Shown: positions 32,814-42,593, counted from the first letter of the stretch. The stretch: DNA of 64,000 nt from Proteus cibi (GCF_003144405.1 NZ_PENW01000034.1:235161-299160), one strand, 5' to 3'. Program-made: numbers and translations. The notes: a model not told the origin generated them from the sequence alone.

Positions 32814-33316
32814 TATTTTTTACCTTTACGGCCTTCTGGTTTGATCGCTTTTTTACTGCTTAATGCTTTATCTGTAGCGGCCTTAGTTTCAGACGCAATA
32901 TTTTGAGTCTGTAAATCTGCAACTGCTTTTGGGGCTTCAAGGTTCTCAACTTCGTTTTTAGCTGGGGCTTCAACTAGGGTTTTAACGACGGTTTCAATCG
33001 CAGTCTCTTGCTCTTTTTCAGCAACAGCGGGGGCTTTTTTCTGACTTTTTACTGTCAGCAATTTAGTGATAACGCTTGGCTCGGGTCTTGCGATCACTAA
33101 TGATCCAATAACCCGCTCTTTTTGGCTTACGACATCAACACCATGATCAACCGCCGTTCTTACGGCACTGATCTCACCCTGAAAACAGATTGATACCAAA
33201 CCAGAACCCACTTTTCGGTATCCGATAATTTCTACATTTGCCGCTTTACAGGCGGCATCTGCCGCTTGAATGGCTGCGGTTAACCCTCGTGTTTCAATCA
33301 CACCTAAACTCTTCAT
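32813..33316 (-). CDS. BMC-H shell protein with C-terminal extension
   Basis: 167 residues. Residues 1-about 88 form a BMC domain (SLGVIETRGLTAAIQAADAACKAANVEIIGY, GSGLVSICFQGEISAVRTAV, SLVIARPEPSV), followed by an about 75-residue Lys/Ala/Glu/Pro-rich disordered tail ending in a basic KPEGRKGKK. Tailed BMC-H proteins (as in EutK or PduT-like variants) may bind cargo or nucleic acid; the tail here is extremely low in complexity. AGGAGAG upstream supports the start. Located between the CutD and PduL genes. Confidence 0.93.
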   Translation of the reverse strand: MKSLGVIETRGLTAAIQAADAACKAANVEIIGYRKVGSGLVSICFQGEISAVRTAVDHGVDVVSQKERVIGSLVIARPEPSVITKLLTVKSQKKAPAVAEKEQETAIETVVKTLVEAPAKNEVENLEAPKAVADLQTQNIASETKAATDKALSSKKAIKPEGRKGKK

Positions 33317-33329
33317 CTTTCTCTCCTAC

Positions 33330-34280
33330 TTAGTGACGGACAAGACGGATATCGAAATCAAATTTCTTAAAGAAGGCTTCTAAACTGTCTAACTCTTCTG
33401 GCGTATAACTTGGGTCATTTTTAATTGGGTAAATCATTTCCAATTTTTCGTATTTATTACGTCCAAATTGGTGATAAGGAAGAATATCGATGCGCTGAAG
33501 ATTCCCGCGTTTTGAGAGTTCCATTGCGTAGTTAATCGCGCCAGTGATCGCATCATAAGAGTCGTTATAACCCCGCACTAAAGGCATACGGACAACTACA
33601 TTTGCACCGAGATCCATTAAACGCTCTAAATTACGGCGGACATTCTCATTACCAATACCAAACAATGCTTTATGCTGAGTGGTATCAATGTGCTTGATAT
33701 CAATTAGAAATTGATCAACAACTTCCGCTAATTTTTCATAATTAGCCACATTAGTGGTTGCTTGTGTTTCCACGGCGGTATTGATCATCATCTTTTTACA
33801 TTCTCGCAAAAGCGCAACCGCAAAATCAGTTTGTAAACTCATTTCACCGCCACCGATTGTGACACCACCACCTGAAGAGATGTAAAAGTCATAATCTTGC
33901 ATGATGATTTTCATTAACTCAGAGACAGAAACATCTTTCCCCATAATATCAAGCGCATCAGAGATACAGACTTCTTCACACTGACGACAACCGATACAAT
34001 CTACGCCGCGATCAACACGATGAACTTGTTTACCATTTTCATTGGTTGACATGTAATGCACACCCGCCGGACAAACATCAACGCATTTACCGCAATCGAC
34101 ACATTTGTCGTGAGAGTACATCACCTGAAATTCACTGCTAAGACCTTCTGGATTTGAACACCAAGGGCAACGGATATTACAGCCTTTTAAAAAAACGAGA
34201 GTACGAATACCATCACCGTCATAAATAGAGTATTTCTGGATATTAAATATCCGACCTCTTGTTTCTGCCGCCGTCTCCAT
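33330..34280 (-). CDS. cutD: Choline TMA-lyase activating enzyme CutD (radical SAM)
   Basis: 316 residues. The radical-SAM cluster motif is in FLKGCNIRCPWCSNPEG (CX3CX2C, about 30-46); two further ferredoxin-like Cys sets follow, CVDCGKCVDVCPAG and CIGCRQCEEVC, then the GGGEMSLQ SAM-binding region. This is the architecture of glycyl-radical-enzyme activases. It abstracts hydrogen from the CutC glycine. GGAGG upstream supports the start. A terminator-like hairpin separates it from cutC. Confidence 0.96.
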   Translation of the reverse strand: METAAETRGRIFNIQKYSIYDGDGIRTLVFLKGCNIRCPWCSNPEGLSSEFQVMYSHDKCVDCGKCVDVCPAGVHYMSTNENGKQVHRVDRGVDCIGCRQCEEVCISDALDIMGKDVSVSELMKIIMQDYDFYISSGGGVTIGGGEMSLQTDFAVALLRECKKMMINTAVETQATTNVANYEKLAEVVDQFLIDIKHIDTTQHKALFGIGNENVRRNLERLMDLGANVVVRMPLVRGYNDSYDAITGAINYAMELSKRGNLQRIDILPYHQFGRNKYEKLEMIYPIKNDPSYTPEELDSLEAFFKKFDFDIRLVRH

Positions 34281-34348
34281 CTTTACGCCTCCAAATCTGC
34301 ATCAAACATCCCTGTTTGATAAATTTAAATCTTGTCTTGTCGATTAAA

Positions 34349-34370
34349 AGGGATAGCCTTTGCCATCCCT
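34349..34370 (-). terminator. Terminator-like hairpin between cutC and cutD
   Basis: On the minus-strand transcript AGGGATGGC-AAAG-GCTATCCCT forms a 9-bp stem (one G-U pair), followed directly by TTTTAAT, so it has all the features of an intrinsic terminator although it lies inside the operon, 10 bp after the cutC stop codon. Partial termination would give more CutC than CutD. Confidence 0.8.
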
Positions 34371-34380
34371 ATGGCTATGA

Positions 34381-37300
34381 TTAGAATTTCTCAATCACAG
34401 TACGACTGATAATTTCATCCTGAACTTCTTTACATAATTCAACGAAGTAAGCACTGTAACCTGCAACACGAACAATCAAATCGCGGTATTTTTCTGGCTC
34501 AAGTTGTGCTTTTTTCAGTACTTCATTATCAACATAGCTAAATTGCATCTGACCGTTACCTAGAATTGAAGCCGTTCTTAATAAGGTAATTAAACCTTGG
34601 CGTCCTTCATTGGTATCTAATAAGCCTTTCAGGAATTTGAAGTTATGAACCATACCAATATTCATGGTTTCAACATTCATCTTACTGATTGATTTGATGA
34701 TCGCCGTTGGACCATGTTTATCAGCACCTTGTGTTGGGCTGATCCCATCTGATAATGGTTTCCATGCGAAGCGACCATTTGGCGTCGCGGCGGTTAATTC
34801 ACCAATTGGTGTATTGTTAGAGATAGACAGCGTTCCGTGGCTCAATGTGGAGTAGAGCATTTTGTATTTACGACATTCACGCTCAGTCCATTCCGTAATA
34901 TCTAGCGCATATTGGTCAACAACATCGTCATCGTTACCAAATTTCGGTGCATTTAAGCAGTCACGTAAAAGCTCGTCATGACCTTCAAAGTTAGCTAATA
35001 ACGCATCACGGATTTGCTCTAAGGTATATTTTCTCTCTTCATAAACTAACTTGCGGATTGCTGCCATTGAGTCAACGTAAGTTGCTAAGCCAGAGAAAAT
35101 CAAACCTGGACCATGGTTAACCATTGCGCCGCCTGCCGTGACGTCTTTACCTTGTTCCATACAGCCTTCAACCAGCAGAGACATTAATGGCTTCGGTGCT
35201 ACATCGCGGTGAACACGTTGGCTGATCACAGTACCAATTGCCGATAAACGAACGATATGTGCGACTTGTTCTTTTACAGCGCGGTCGAAATCTTCATAAG
35301 TACGCAGGTCGCGTAAATCGCCTGTATCTAAACCTTGATAGCTATCAAATAGCACCATACGACCACGATTTAATACAAACTCAATGGCGATAGGCCATTG
35401 GGTGTAACCTGTTGATGTCCATTGATAAATACGACCTGATTTTTGTGGTTCAACACAGCCCATCAAGCAGTAGTCACGCGCATCCTCAAAGTCAAAGCCT
35501 TTACGTAGCATCATTTTGATATGAGAATCATCAAAGTGACAGGCAGGGAAGCCCATACCGGCTTTGACTACATCAACAATTTTTTCCATATATTGCTGTG
35601 GAGATTGGTTATGAATACGACATGCGAGTGATGGTTGATACACTTTCACAAAACGCACAGCATCCATAATCAGGTAAGTTAAGTCGTTACACGCATCGCC
35701 ACCAGAACGTTTTTGTCCACCGATAGTTAAGTTGATAAATGGCTGATAACCCGCGAAATATTTCGCACCTAGCTCACTCGACATCCACATTAACTCAGCA
35801 CATTTGATGATAAAGGCTTGCATCATTTCCAGTGCTTGTTCACGCGTTAAACGACCTGATTTGATATCGTTTTCATACATTGGGAAGCAGTATTGGTCTA
35901 AACGACCTAAAGAAAGACCCGTTTGGTTCTCTTCAACTTCAAACAGTGATTCAACAGTCCAGATACTTTGCAATGCTTCTTGCAGCGTTTTTGGTGGATT
36001 AGCGGGTACATTTTCGTTGACTTGAGCAATCGTCAGTAACTCTTCACGACGTTGTGGATTACTCTCTTTTGATGCTAATTCACGCGCATGTTCTGCAATA
36101 CGATGTGCGTAAGCAATCACACCTTCACAGCTTTCAATAGACGCTTTGTAGAAGTAGATACGGTCGATATCAGCAGGATTTTCCATGCTTAACTCGGCCA
36201 GTTTAGCTTGTGCATCGGCTTTAATACCGTTCATGCCCTTAGTGAAAAGCAGTACGTCATAGCCAGGGCAAGTATCGCCACCACCATTGATTTGGTGATA
36301 AGAAAGGTCACTGACAAACGTTTCACCACTAAATTCCCACACACCCGCTTCGCGATATTGTGCTTCGCAGATCTCATCTAAAGAACGGCCTTCCCAGAAT
36401 GGAACAATCTCTTCGCGAATGACTTTTTTGTCTTCTTCTGAAATTTGGAATGGATCTTGTGGACGTGTGCTCATGGTATCGAGTTCATCACGAACCCAGC
36501 GCCATGCGATATCAGGAGAGAAAGCACCAGCACGCGCTTTTCCACAAGGATGTCCAACAATCAGTTCTTCATCTTGAATTAAGATAGGTGCGGTTTCACA
36601 TGCACGACGGAAAGCTTTAGCGCGCAGTAAAATGGGCGGTAAACCTGGGTTATTGCGCACAATTTCAGTAAATGCTAATGCTCTATAAATTGATACACTT
36701 GGACGTGCTTCTAAATAACGATTACGTAAACGTTGTAAGCGAGGCGTTAAACCTTCCATCACTTTCAATTCACCTGCATCTGCACTTGGAGCAACAAAGT
36801 TTGCAGAAGGTGCAGCGTATTGAGGCTGTGAATTCGTACGACCATTATATAAACGTACTTGCAGTGAACTGTGTAAGGTTGACAGATTAGCGCGAGCAGA
36901 TAACAGCATCTCTGACAGTTCGTTAATGCTGACTCGTGGATCGTTGATATCAACACCCTGTGTCATTGCATCAAACATTGGATAACCATCAATTTCTTTG
37001 GTTGCACGCACTTCTGAAAGCTCAGCTAATTTCAACCATACGCTTTCAACAATTTCATAGGCTTGTGCTTGTGTTAAACGACCTTGGTCGATATCACGTT
37101 GATAGAATGGATAAAGAGCTTTATCAAATCCCATTGGATTAATGGCATAACTGCCATTTTCCAGATGTAAGACTAATTGCAATAAATAGAATACTTGAAC
37201 CGCTTCTTTAAAAGTTTCTGCAGGTTTTGCAGGAACTTTACGTAATACAGCGGCACTCTCTAATAACTCAGCTTTACGGTATGGGTTACCTTCCATTGCG

Positions 37301-37809
37301 GCTAAGTTCTCTGCTTTTGCAGACAAAATTTGAGCAAAATACAGTGCTGCATCACATGCATAAATCGCTGATTTACAGTAATTAGCTTCGTCAATACTGC
37401 TACGATTTACAGCACTACCAATGCTTCTAATTCTATCTTCAAGCTGTGCTTTGATGGCTAAGAAACCTTGGTTTACCACCAGCATATAATCAGGTGATGC
37501 AACGCTATTGTTAATACTTAAGAAACGGTAGATAGAGTCACTACGTACTTCATCTTCAGTGTGAAAAATCGCACCGCGTGGAGTTGATGACTGGCTGCCG
37601 ATAATCAGTTCATCTTGTGCGATATAGCTTGGAAAATGGCGGATAAACTCATAAAAACGTTGCGCAGGTTTAATCGCTTGAGGAACACCTGCAATGCTGT
37701 TGTCTAAGGAATCAAAAATTGTCGCACGCTCTGTACTGATTGAGCTATTACGTGAAACTAAACGTTCTGCCAGCATTTTTACGCGTGGCGTCAAAGAATA
37801 TTTGGCCAT
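34381..37809 (-). CDS. cutC: Choline trimethylamine-lyase CutC (glycyl radical enzyme), long form
   Basis: 1142 residues. The catalytic part carries the thiyl Cys785 in YCLMGCVEP with the base Glu787, and the glycyl radical Gly1117 in RVAGYSAYF; the 332-residue distance between them equals that of the Desulfovibrio enzyme (489 and 821 as I remember). It cleaves choline to trimethylamine and acetaldehyde. The first about 325 residues are a partial second copy of the glycyl-radical-enzyme N-terminal region ([11 protein letters not shown] at 7 versus [11 protein letters not shown] at 355; QDELIIGS at 65 versus QDEELIVGH at 412), joined by an Ala/Pro/Ser linker (about 325-350). Long CutC forms of about 1130 residues are known in Klebsiella and Proteus-type loci. 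AGGAG supports ATG 37809. Confidence 0.97.
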   Translation of the reverse strand: MAKYSLTPRVKMLAERLVSRNSSISTERATIFDSLDNSIAGVPQAIKPAQRFYEFIRHFPSYIAQDELIIGSQSSTPRGAIFHTEDEVRSDSIYRFLSINNSVASPDYMLVVNQGFLAIKAQLEDRIRSIGSAVNRSSIDEANYCKSAIYACDAALYFAQILSAKAENLAAMEGNPYRKAELLESAAVLRKVPAKPAETFKEAVQVFYLLQLVLHLENGSYAINPMGFDKALYPFYQRDIDQGRLTQAQAYEIVESVWLKLAELSEVRATKEIDGYPMFDAMTQGVDINDPRVSINELSEMLLSARANLSTLHSSLQVRLYNGRTNSQPQYAAPSANFVAPSADAGELKVMEGLTPRLQRLRNRYLEARPSVSIYRALAFTEIVRNNPGLPPILLRAKAFRRACETAPILIQDEELIVGHPCGKARAGAFSPDIAWRWVRDELDTMSTRPQDPFQISEEDKKVIREEIVPFWEGRSLDEICEAQYREAGVWEFSGETFVSDLSYHQINGGGDTCPGYDVLLFTKGMNGIKADAQAKLAELSMENPADIDRIYFYKASIESCEGVIAYAHRIAEHARELASKESNPQRREELLTIAQVNENVPANPPKTLQEALQSIWTVESLFEVEENQTGLSLGRLDQYCFPMYENDIKSGRLTREQALEMMQAFIIKCAELMWMSSELGAKYFAGYQPFINLTIGGQKRSGGDACNDLTYLIMDAVRFVKVYQPSLACRIHNQSPQQYMEKIVDVVKAGMGFPACHFDDSHIKMMLRKGFDFEDARDYCLMGCVEPQKSGRIYQWTSTGYTQWPIAIEFVLNRGRMVLFDSYQGLDTGDLRDLRTYEDFDRAVKEQVAHIVRLSAIGTVISQRVHRDVAPKPLMSLLVEGCMEQGKDVTAGGAMVNHGPGLIFSGLATYVDSMAAIRKLVYEERKYTLEQIRDALLANFEGHDELLRDCLNAPKFGNDDDVVDQYALDITEWTERECRKYKMLYSTLSHGTLSISNNTPIGELTAATPNGRFAWKPLSDGISPTQGADKHGPTAIIKSISKMNVETMNIGMVHNFKFLKGLLDTNEGRQGLITLLRTASILGNGQMQFSYVDNEVLKKAQLEPEKYRDLIVRVAGYSAYFVELCKEVQDEIISRTVIEKF

Positions 37810-37865
37810 GTGAGGCTCTCCTGATGTTCTTTACTTGACCTAATCGGTATTCATTCGGTTGAGCA

Positions 37866-39014
37866 TTAACTGTGTGATACACCGGCAAATGCCTGACGAT
37901 ACAATGTTTCTAATTGGTGTGTGTTCACGTCACGCGGATTTGTCGGCGTACAGCTATCTCGTAAAGCCTGTCCGACCATTTCCGTTAAACGGGCATAAAA
38001 GTCCGCTTCACTGACACCGGTATCGCGAATACTCTTCGGCATACCCATTTCATCTTTCAATACATTAATGGCGACGATTAAACTGGTTACCCCTTCTCTT
38101 ACTGTGTTAGCCGGAAGTCCTAGACTTTGCGCAAGATAGGCGTAACGTTTTGCTGCTTCACTATTACAATCACCATGAAGATTGGCGTTAAAGGCGACGA
38201 CATGTGTCATCAATAACGCATTTGCACGACCGTGAGGAACGTGGAATACACCGCCTAATGCGTGGGCAAGACTGTGAGTAATCCCCAGCGAGGCGTTAGT
38301 AAATGCCATGCCTGCAATACAAGATGCGTTATGCATTTTTTCGCGAGCCATCAAGTTGTCACCTTGATGGTGGCAATCAATAAGATGACCAAAGACTAGC
38401 TTGACGGCTTTCTCTGCCATCGCATCAGAAAAATCAGATGCAGCTTTAGAAACATACGCTTCTAGTGCATGACAAAGGACATCCATACCGGTATCTGCAG
38501 TAATGGCAGGTGGCACAGATTTCACCAACTCAGGATCGAGAATGGCGACATCAGGCAACATAAACGCATCAACCAAGACCAGTTTTTCACTGCGTGATTT
38601 GATCACTGAAAAAGAGGTCACTTCAGATCCCGTACCACTCGTGGTTGGGATCGCAATAAATTGTGGTTTTGTTCTGTTGCTCTCTTTACGGGTATGCCAG
38701 AGGGAGTACATAACGGCTTTCGCGGCATCAATCACTGATCCGCCACCGAGTGCAATAACCAAGTCGGGATAATGAGCATCCATGATCTTCATACCACTCA
38801 CGATGGCTGAAATATCCGGATCTGACGCCACATCATCGTAAACCTGGAATTCGATACCTCGTTGCATTAATTTGTCAGTGACTTTATTCGCAAAGCCAAA
38901 CTTCACCATTGCTTTATCTGTCACCACAAATGCGCGGCGGGCAGTTAATCCAGAAAGAAAATCCAGTGCATTGGTGCCAAACTGAATTTTGGGTTTTATC
39001 AGAAACTCACTCAT
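37866..39014 (-). CDS. Iron-type alcohol dehydrogenase of the choline microcompartment
   Basis: 382 residues from ATG 39014 (AAGGAG ten bases upstream, 8 bp after the preceding stop); a longer frame to 39062 overlaps the vertex gene. NAD-binding ALGGGSVIDAAK and the metal-binding set DVLCHALEAYVSKAASDF and GITHSLAHALGGVFHVPHGRANA identify an Fe-dependent group III alcohol dehydrogenase like EutG. It would reduce acetaldehyde to ethanol and recycle NADH inside the shell. Called cutO in other loci as I recall. Confidence 0.95.
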   Translation of the reverse strand: MSEFLIKPKIQFGTNALDFLSGLTARRAFVVTDKAMVKFGFANKVTDKLMQRGIEFQVYDDVASDPDISAIVSGMKIMDAHYPDLVIALGGGSVIDAAKAVMYSLWHTRKESNRTKPQFIAIPTTSGTGSEVTSFSVIKSRSEKLVLVDAFMLPDVAILDPELVKSVPPAITADTGMDVLCHALEAYVSKAASDFSDAMAEKAVKLVFGHLIDCHHQGDNLMAREKMHNASCIAGMAFTNASLGITHSLAHALGGVFHVPHGRANALLMTHVVAFNANLHGDCNSEAAKRYAYLAQSLGLPANTVREGVTSLIVAINVLKDEMGMPKSIRDTGVSEADFYARLTEMVGQALRDSCTPTNPRDVNTHQLETLYRQAFAGVSHS

Positions 39015-39021
39015 GTCGTTA

Positions 39022-39285
39022 TTACTCCTTACTGTCCCGATAAACCTTCTCAACAATGGCAACCACTGACATCGCCTTGTAACGATCTTTGTTCAGTGCG
39101 AAGTATTCTTCAGCCAACACAACATCGTTGATACCTGCACCAACGCTGTCCACTGCAACATAGGTTTTGTTTTTCAGTGGGTTAAGCTCATCATCTAAGG
39201 TCGCTATCATTAATAAATTGCTACCTTTAAGTTCTGGGCTTTTTTGTGTCGCTACTACGTGTCCGATTACCTTTGCGAGGATCAT
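39022..39285 (-). CDS. BMC-P pentameric vertex shell protein (EutN/CcmL family)
   Basis: 87 residues, the size of EutN (95). MILAKVIGHVVATQKSPELKGSNLLMIATLD is the EutN/CcmL signature, followed by VAVDSVGAGINDVVLA. Pentamers close the corners of the icosahedral shell. One BMC-P gene is seen in the operon, between the two dehydrogenase genes. AGGCG about nine bases upstream of ATG 39285. Confidence 0.96.
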   Translation of the reverse strand: MILAKVIGHVVATQKSPELKGSNLLMIATLDDELNPLKNKTYVAVDSVGAGINDVVLAEEYFALNKDRYKAMSVVAIVEKVYRDSKE

Positions 39286-39311
39286 GGTTTATATCGCCTT
39301 ATATCAATGAG

Positions 39312-40979
39312 TTACTTACTCAGACGTCCGAGAACTTCCTTGATAATGCGTTCCACGTTTTCTTCGGTAATATCACCTTGTTCAATCACTTGCTGCGCAC
39401 AAGCGCTGACTGTCGTGGTATAAGGAGATGCACCAAAGCGATCATCACCTTGAGTTTGACGTTGTGCCGTAGCACATTCAGCATGAACAGGGGTTAACGA
39501 AGGTGAACGAAAACGGTCATCATCAAGAATGCTGGTCTGGTGATTTGCGCTAGAAACAGCACAAGCAGAAACAGCGGGTTGAGTAGCTTCTTGTGCTAAA
39601 GGACAAGGTTGTTTCAACTCTTCAACGGTACGCACGCCATAACCTACTTTACGAATATTCAGTAGATTCATTGGACCAACGTTATCAGAGCTAGAACCAC
39701 CGCCAACAGCACCACAACCTAAAGTCAGTGCAGGCGTAATATTGGTTGTCGCACCGATACCGCCTAATGCTGCAGGAGTATTAATCAGAATACGGTTAAC
39801 CGGTTTTTCTAACGAGAACTGACGAATAACATCTTCATTTTTAGTATGAATCACTAAGGTATGACCTAAACCTTCATTAGTCAGTAATTGCACCACGCGA
39901 TCGCACGCTGATTTCCAATCTTCTTCGATATACATCCCTAAGATTGGGCATAGTTTTTCGCGTGAATACGGATTTTTGGGTGAAACAGTATCTTGTAATG
40001 CGATTAATACACGCGTATTCGCGGGTACACTAAAACCTGCACGCTGACTTAAATAAATTGCATCTTTACCCACAACGGCTGGGTTAATTGTGCCGTTAGC
40101 ACGCAGTAACATTGAAGCCACTTTTGTTGCTTCTTCGTCATTCATAAAGTAAGCACCTTGCGCTAATAGCTCACGGTGAACTTCGTTATAAATGCAACGC
40201 TCTACGATAATGGATTGTTCTGATGCACAGATAACCCCATTGTCGAATGTTTTACTGGTGATGATATCGCTTACGGCTTTTTTGATATCTGCACTACGTT
40301 CGATAAAAGCAGGACCATTACCTGGACCACCACTGATTGTTGGTGTACCTGATGCATAAGCTGCACGCACCATACCTTCACCACCAGTTGCTAAAATTAA
40401 TGACACATCTTTGCTGTGCATTAATTCTTTTGTCGCTTCCAGAGTCAGTAATGTCACACCATCAACAATACCTGCTGGTGCACCCGCTTCTAATGCCGCT
40501 TTTTTAACAATTTCTAACGCACGGAAACTGCACTGTTTTGCATTTGGATGCGGAGAGAAAATAATCGCATTACCCGCTTTTAGTGCAATTAGGGTTTTAT
40601 AGATAATGGTTGATGTTGGGTTAGTTGAAGGGACTAACGCCGTGATAACACCTAAAGGCACGCCAACATCCATGACTTTTTTCACTTTATCGTCATTGAT
40701 AATGCCAACGGTCTTCATGTCTTTCATATGTTCATACACACGCAATGATGCGAAAGTGTTCTTCAGAACTTTGTCTTCCCACTTACCAAAGCCTGTTTCT
40801 TCGTTCGCCATTTTCGCCAGCTCTTCAGCATGACGAGCGGCTTCAAATGCAATGTGTTTTACAATACTGTCGATTTTTTCCTGCGAAAACTTAGCGTAAA
40901 CCAGTTGTGCATTTTTCGCGTTACGAACTAGCTCACGAGCCAGTTGTCTGGATTGCAAATCTTTATCTAATGCAACCAT
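39312..40979 (-). CDS. CoA-acylating acetaldehyde dehydrogenase of the choline microcompartment
   Basis: 555 residues from ATG 40979, with GGGGGA about five bases upstream; an ATG at 40991 has none. Catalytic Cys in NGVICASEQS; GGPGNGPAF and PSTNPTSTIIYKTL are EutE/PduP-type motifs. It oxidises acetaldehyde to acetyl-CoA. Beyond the usual enzyme end lies an about 95-residue tail containing two related segments (DDDRFRSPSLTP and GDDRFGASPYTT) and a terminal amphipathic helix (ITEENVERIIKEVLGRL) that looks like an encapsulation peptide, here at the C-terminus. Called cutF in other loci as I recall. Confidence 0.94.
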   Translation of the reverse strand: MVALDKDLQSRQLARELVRNAKNAQLVYAKFSQEKIDSIVKHIAFEAARHAEELAKMANEETGFGKWEDKVLKNTFASLRVYEHMKDMKTVGIINDDKVKKVMDVGVPLGVITALVPSTNPTSTIIYKTLIALKAGNAIIFSPHPNAKQCSFRALEIVKKAALEAGAPAGIVDGVTLLTLEATKELMHSKDVSLILATGGEGMVRAAYASGTPTISGGPGNGPAFIERSADIKKAVSDIITSKTFDNGVICASEQSIIVERCIYNEVHRELLAQGAYFMNDEEATKVASMLLRANGTINPAVVGKDAIYLSQRAGFSVPANTRVLIALQDTVSPKNPYSREKLCPILGMYIEEDWKSACDRVVQLLTNEGLGHTLVIHTKNEDVIRQFSLEKPVNRILINTPAALGGIGATTNITPALTLGCGAVGGGSSSDNVGPMNLLNIRKVGYGVRTVEELKQPCPLAQEATQPAVSACAVSSANHQTSILDDDRFRSPSLTPVHAECATAQRQTQGDDRFGASPYTTTVSACAQQVIEQGDITEENVERIIKEVLGRLSK

Positions 40980-41042
40980 GTCTTCCCCCATACAGGAGTT
41001 AAAAAATTTAGCTGAATAACGTATTTCTTTGCTTTACAGCAC

Positions 41043-41058
41043 GCCTGAATAATCAGGC
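41043..41058 (-). other. Intercistronic hairpin over a BMC-H stop codon
   Basis: A perfect 6-bp stem GCCTGA/TCAGGC with a 4-nt loop spans the stop codon of the third BMC-H gene, between it and the aldehyde dehydrogenase gene. There is no T-run, so it may be an mRNA processing or stability element rather than a terminator. Confidence 0.45.
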
Positions 41059-41331
41059 TTTGTGCTGTTGTGCGATTTTCTCGATATCGTTATGCGGTCT
41101 TGCAATAACACGAGAAGTCACGACGGTGCCGATACGTTTTGCTGCTTCAACACCTGACTCAACCGCTGCATTGACTGCACCGACATCGCCTTTCACCATT
41201 GCTGTCACTAAACCAGAACCGACGTTTTCATAACCAATCAGTTCAACATTGGCTGCTTTGCACATTGCATCAGCAGCTTCAATGCAAGCGACAAGACCTT
41301 TGGTTTCAACTAGACCTAGTGCTTCTTTCAT
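41053..41331 (-). CDS. BMC-H hexameric shell protein, paralogue 3
   Basis: 92 residues, a single BMC domain ([68 protein letters not shown]). It is nearly identical to the two upstream paralogues except around the C-terminus ([18 protein letters not shown]). BMC-H hexamers tile the shell facets; small differences near the pore and edges tune permeability and packing. Confidence 0.97.
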   Translation of the reverse strand: MKEALGLVETKGLVACIEAADAMCKAANVELIGYENVGSGLVTAMVKGDVGAVNAAVESGVEAAKRIGTVVTSRVIARPHNDIEKIAQQHKA

Positions 41332-41345
41332 ATTTATTTCCTTCG

Positions 41346-41630
41346 TTATTCAGTCACTTTGTACTGGGCAACGATTTTTTGAATATCGTTATGTGGACGA
41401 GCGATGACTAATGAAGTCACAACAGTACCAACACGTTGAGCCGCTTCTAAGCCAGATTCCACAGCGGCTTTAACGGCACCTACATCACCTTTCACCATTG
41501 CTGTGACTAAACCTGACCCCACATTTTCGTAGCCAATTAACTCAACATTTGCCGCTTTACACATCGCGTCAGCGGCTTCAATACAAGCCACCAGCCCTTG
41601 AGTTTCAATAAGTCCTAATGCATCACCCAT
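41346..41630 (-). CDS. BMC-H hexameric shell protein, paralogue 2
   Basis: 94 residues, one BMC domain, differing from its neighbours by only a few residues and a slightly longer C-terminus (IVAQYKVTE). AGGAG lies just upstream of ATG 41630. The second of three tandem copies at the head of the operon, 14 bp before paralogue 3. Confidence 0.97.
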   Translation of the reverse strand: MGDALGLIETQGLVACIEAADAMCKAANVELIGYENVGSGLVTAMVKGDVGAVKAAVESGLEAAQRVGTVVTSLVIARPHNDIQKIVAQYKVTE

Positions 41631-41650
41631 ACGTTCTCCTAAGGCAAAAA

Positions 41651-41929
41651 CTATGCCTTGTGTTTGATAACAATCTTGTTGATGTCATTGTGAGGACGAG
41701 CAATCACGAGCGATGTAACAACTTCACCCACGCGTTGTGCTGACTCCACACCTGAATCCACTGCAGCTTTCACTGCGCCCACGTCGCCTTTCACCATCGC
41801 AGTCACGAGACCTGAACCCACATTTTCATAGCCAATAAGTTCAACGTTCGCGGCTTTACACATAGCGTCAGCGGCTTCAATACATGCCACCAGACCCTTG
41901 GTTTCGATCAGACCTAATGCATCACCCAT
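41651..41929 (-). CDS. BMC-H hexameric shell protein, paralogue 1 (first gene of the cut operon)
   Basis: 92 residues from ATG 41929 ([13 protein letters not shown]), with GGAGG eight bases upstream; starts at 41935 or 41974 are possible but less well placed. One BMC domain, almost identical to paralogue 2. As the first gene after a 660-bp gap it should be the promoter-proximal gene of the operon extending to 30585. Confidence 0.96.
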   Translation of the reverse strand: MGDALGLIETKGLVACIEAADAMCKAANVELIGYENVGSGLVTAMVKGDVGAVKAAVDSGVESAQRVGEVVTSLVIARPHNDINKIVIKHKA

Positions 41930-42593
41930 TTTCATTTCCTCCGAGAAGCCGTTTAACGGTTTACATTTGCCCATTGTGTCTGCGTGGTGATTTTTTAAAC
42001 GCAGACGTTGGTTTCAAAATCACTATAACGCGTAAAAACGAAAACAAAATATAAATCCATGATGTTGCAACATATAGAATTTAACTCTGCAATTTAGTGT
42101 TTTTTATCTCTCTATTTATCGTTCCATGCTGTTAATTTGTTTTTTTCATCATTATAAATTTATTCATTTTCATAAAAATGAGGTGAAAAAAAAGGCAAAT
42201 TAACTTTGTTAGAAGGATGTTGAAAAGGTGAAAAAAGGCAGTACATATCGACAAGAAAGATGTGCGGAATATCACTGATATTTCAATGTGAGATCAATAT
42301 TTGAAAAAGGCTAAATCGAGTCTATATACAAATCGTGCTATTTTTTTGTTGATAACGTATTTATCAAATTTAAACCTTTACTCATGTGTATAAACAAGAA
42401 AGGAGGGTACTCTTTACTATAAGAATCAGGCAGACAATCTGTTCAAATCACGGAATAGACAAAAGAGCTAAATTTAAGAATGTGTGAGAAGAGAAGATGA
42501 ATTGAGTGGATAGGATATATTGAATTTTAGATCAATAAAAAGGTGACTATATAGAAGCCACCTTGCAAAAATAAGATCGAACAATCAGGACAA
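41930..42593. promoter_or_regulatory. Long control region upstream of the cut operon
   Basis: No credible gene is seen in these 664 bp. They contain a perfect 12-bp palindrome ATGTTGCAACAT (42062-42073, about 135 bp before the first start), an inverted repeat TTGATAA-5 nt-TTATCAA (42349-42367), and the terminator of the neighbouring operon at 42540-42564. I saw no clean FNR or CRP site. The length suggests control by a dedicated choline- or oxygen-responsive regulator, not identified in the window. Confidence 0.55.
42540..42564 (-). terminator. Terminator of the TetR-MarT-FidL-like operon
   Basis: Stem AAGGTGACT/AGCCACCTT with one mismatch; on the minus strand it is followed by TTTTATTG. Located about 30 bp after the fidL-like stop. 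Confidence 0.75.

Noticed and set aside
34381-35400. Pyruvate formate-lyase or glycerol dehydratase instead of CutC
   Set aside because: The Cys motif GCVEP with Glu two residues after Cys, the CutD neighbour and choline-type operon content fit choline TMA-lyase.
42270-42310. FNR or CRP site upstream of the cut operon
   Set aside because: TGTGA and ATCAA half-sites occur but the partner halves are missing at the required spacing.
42398-42450. Small gene after a strong AAAGGAGGG ribosome-like sequence on the plus strand
   Set aside because: No start codon at workable distance and no open frame follows.
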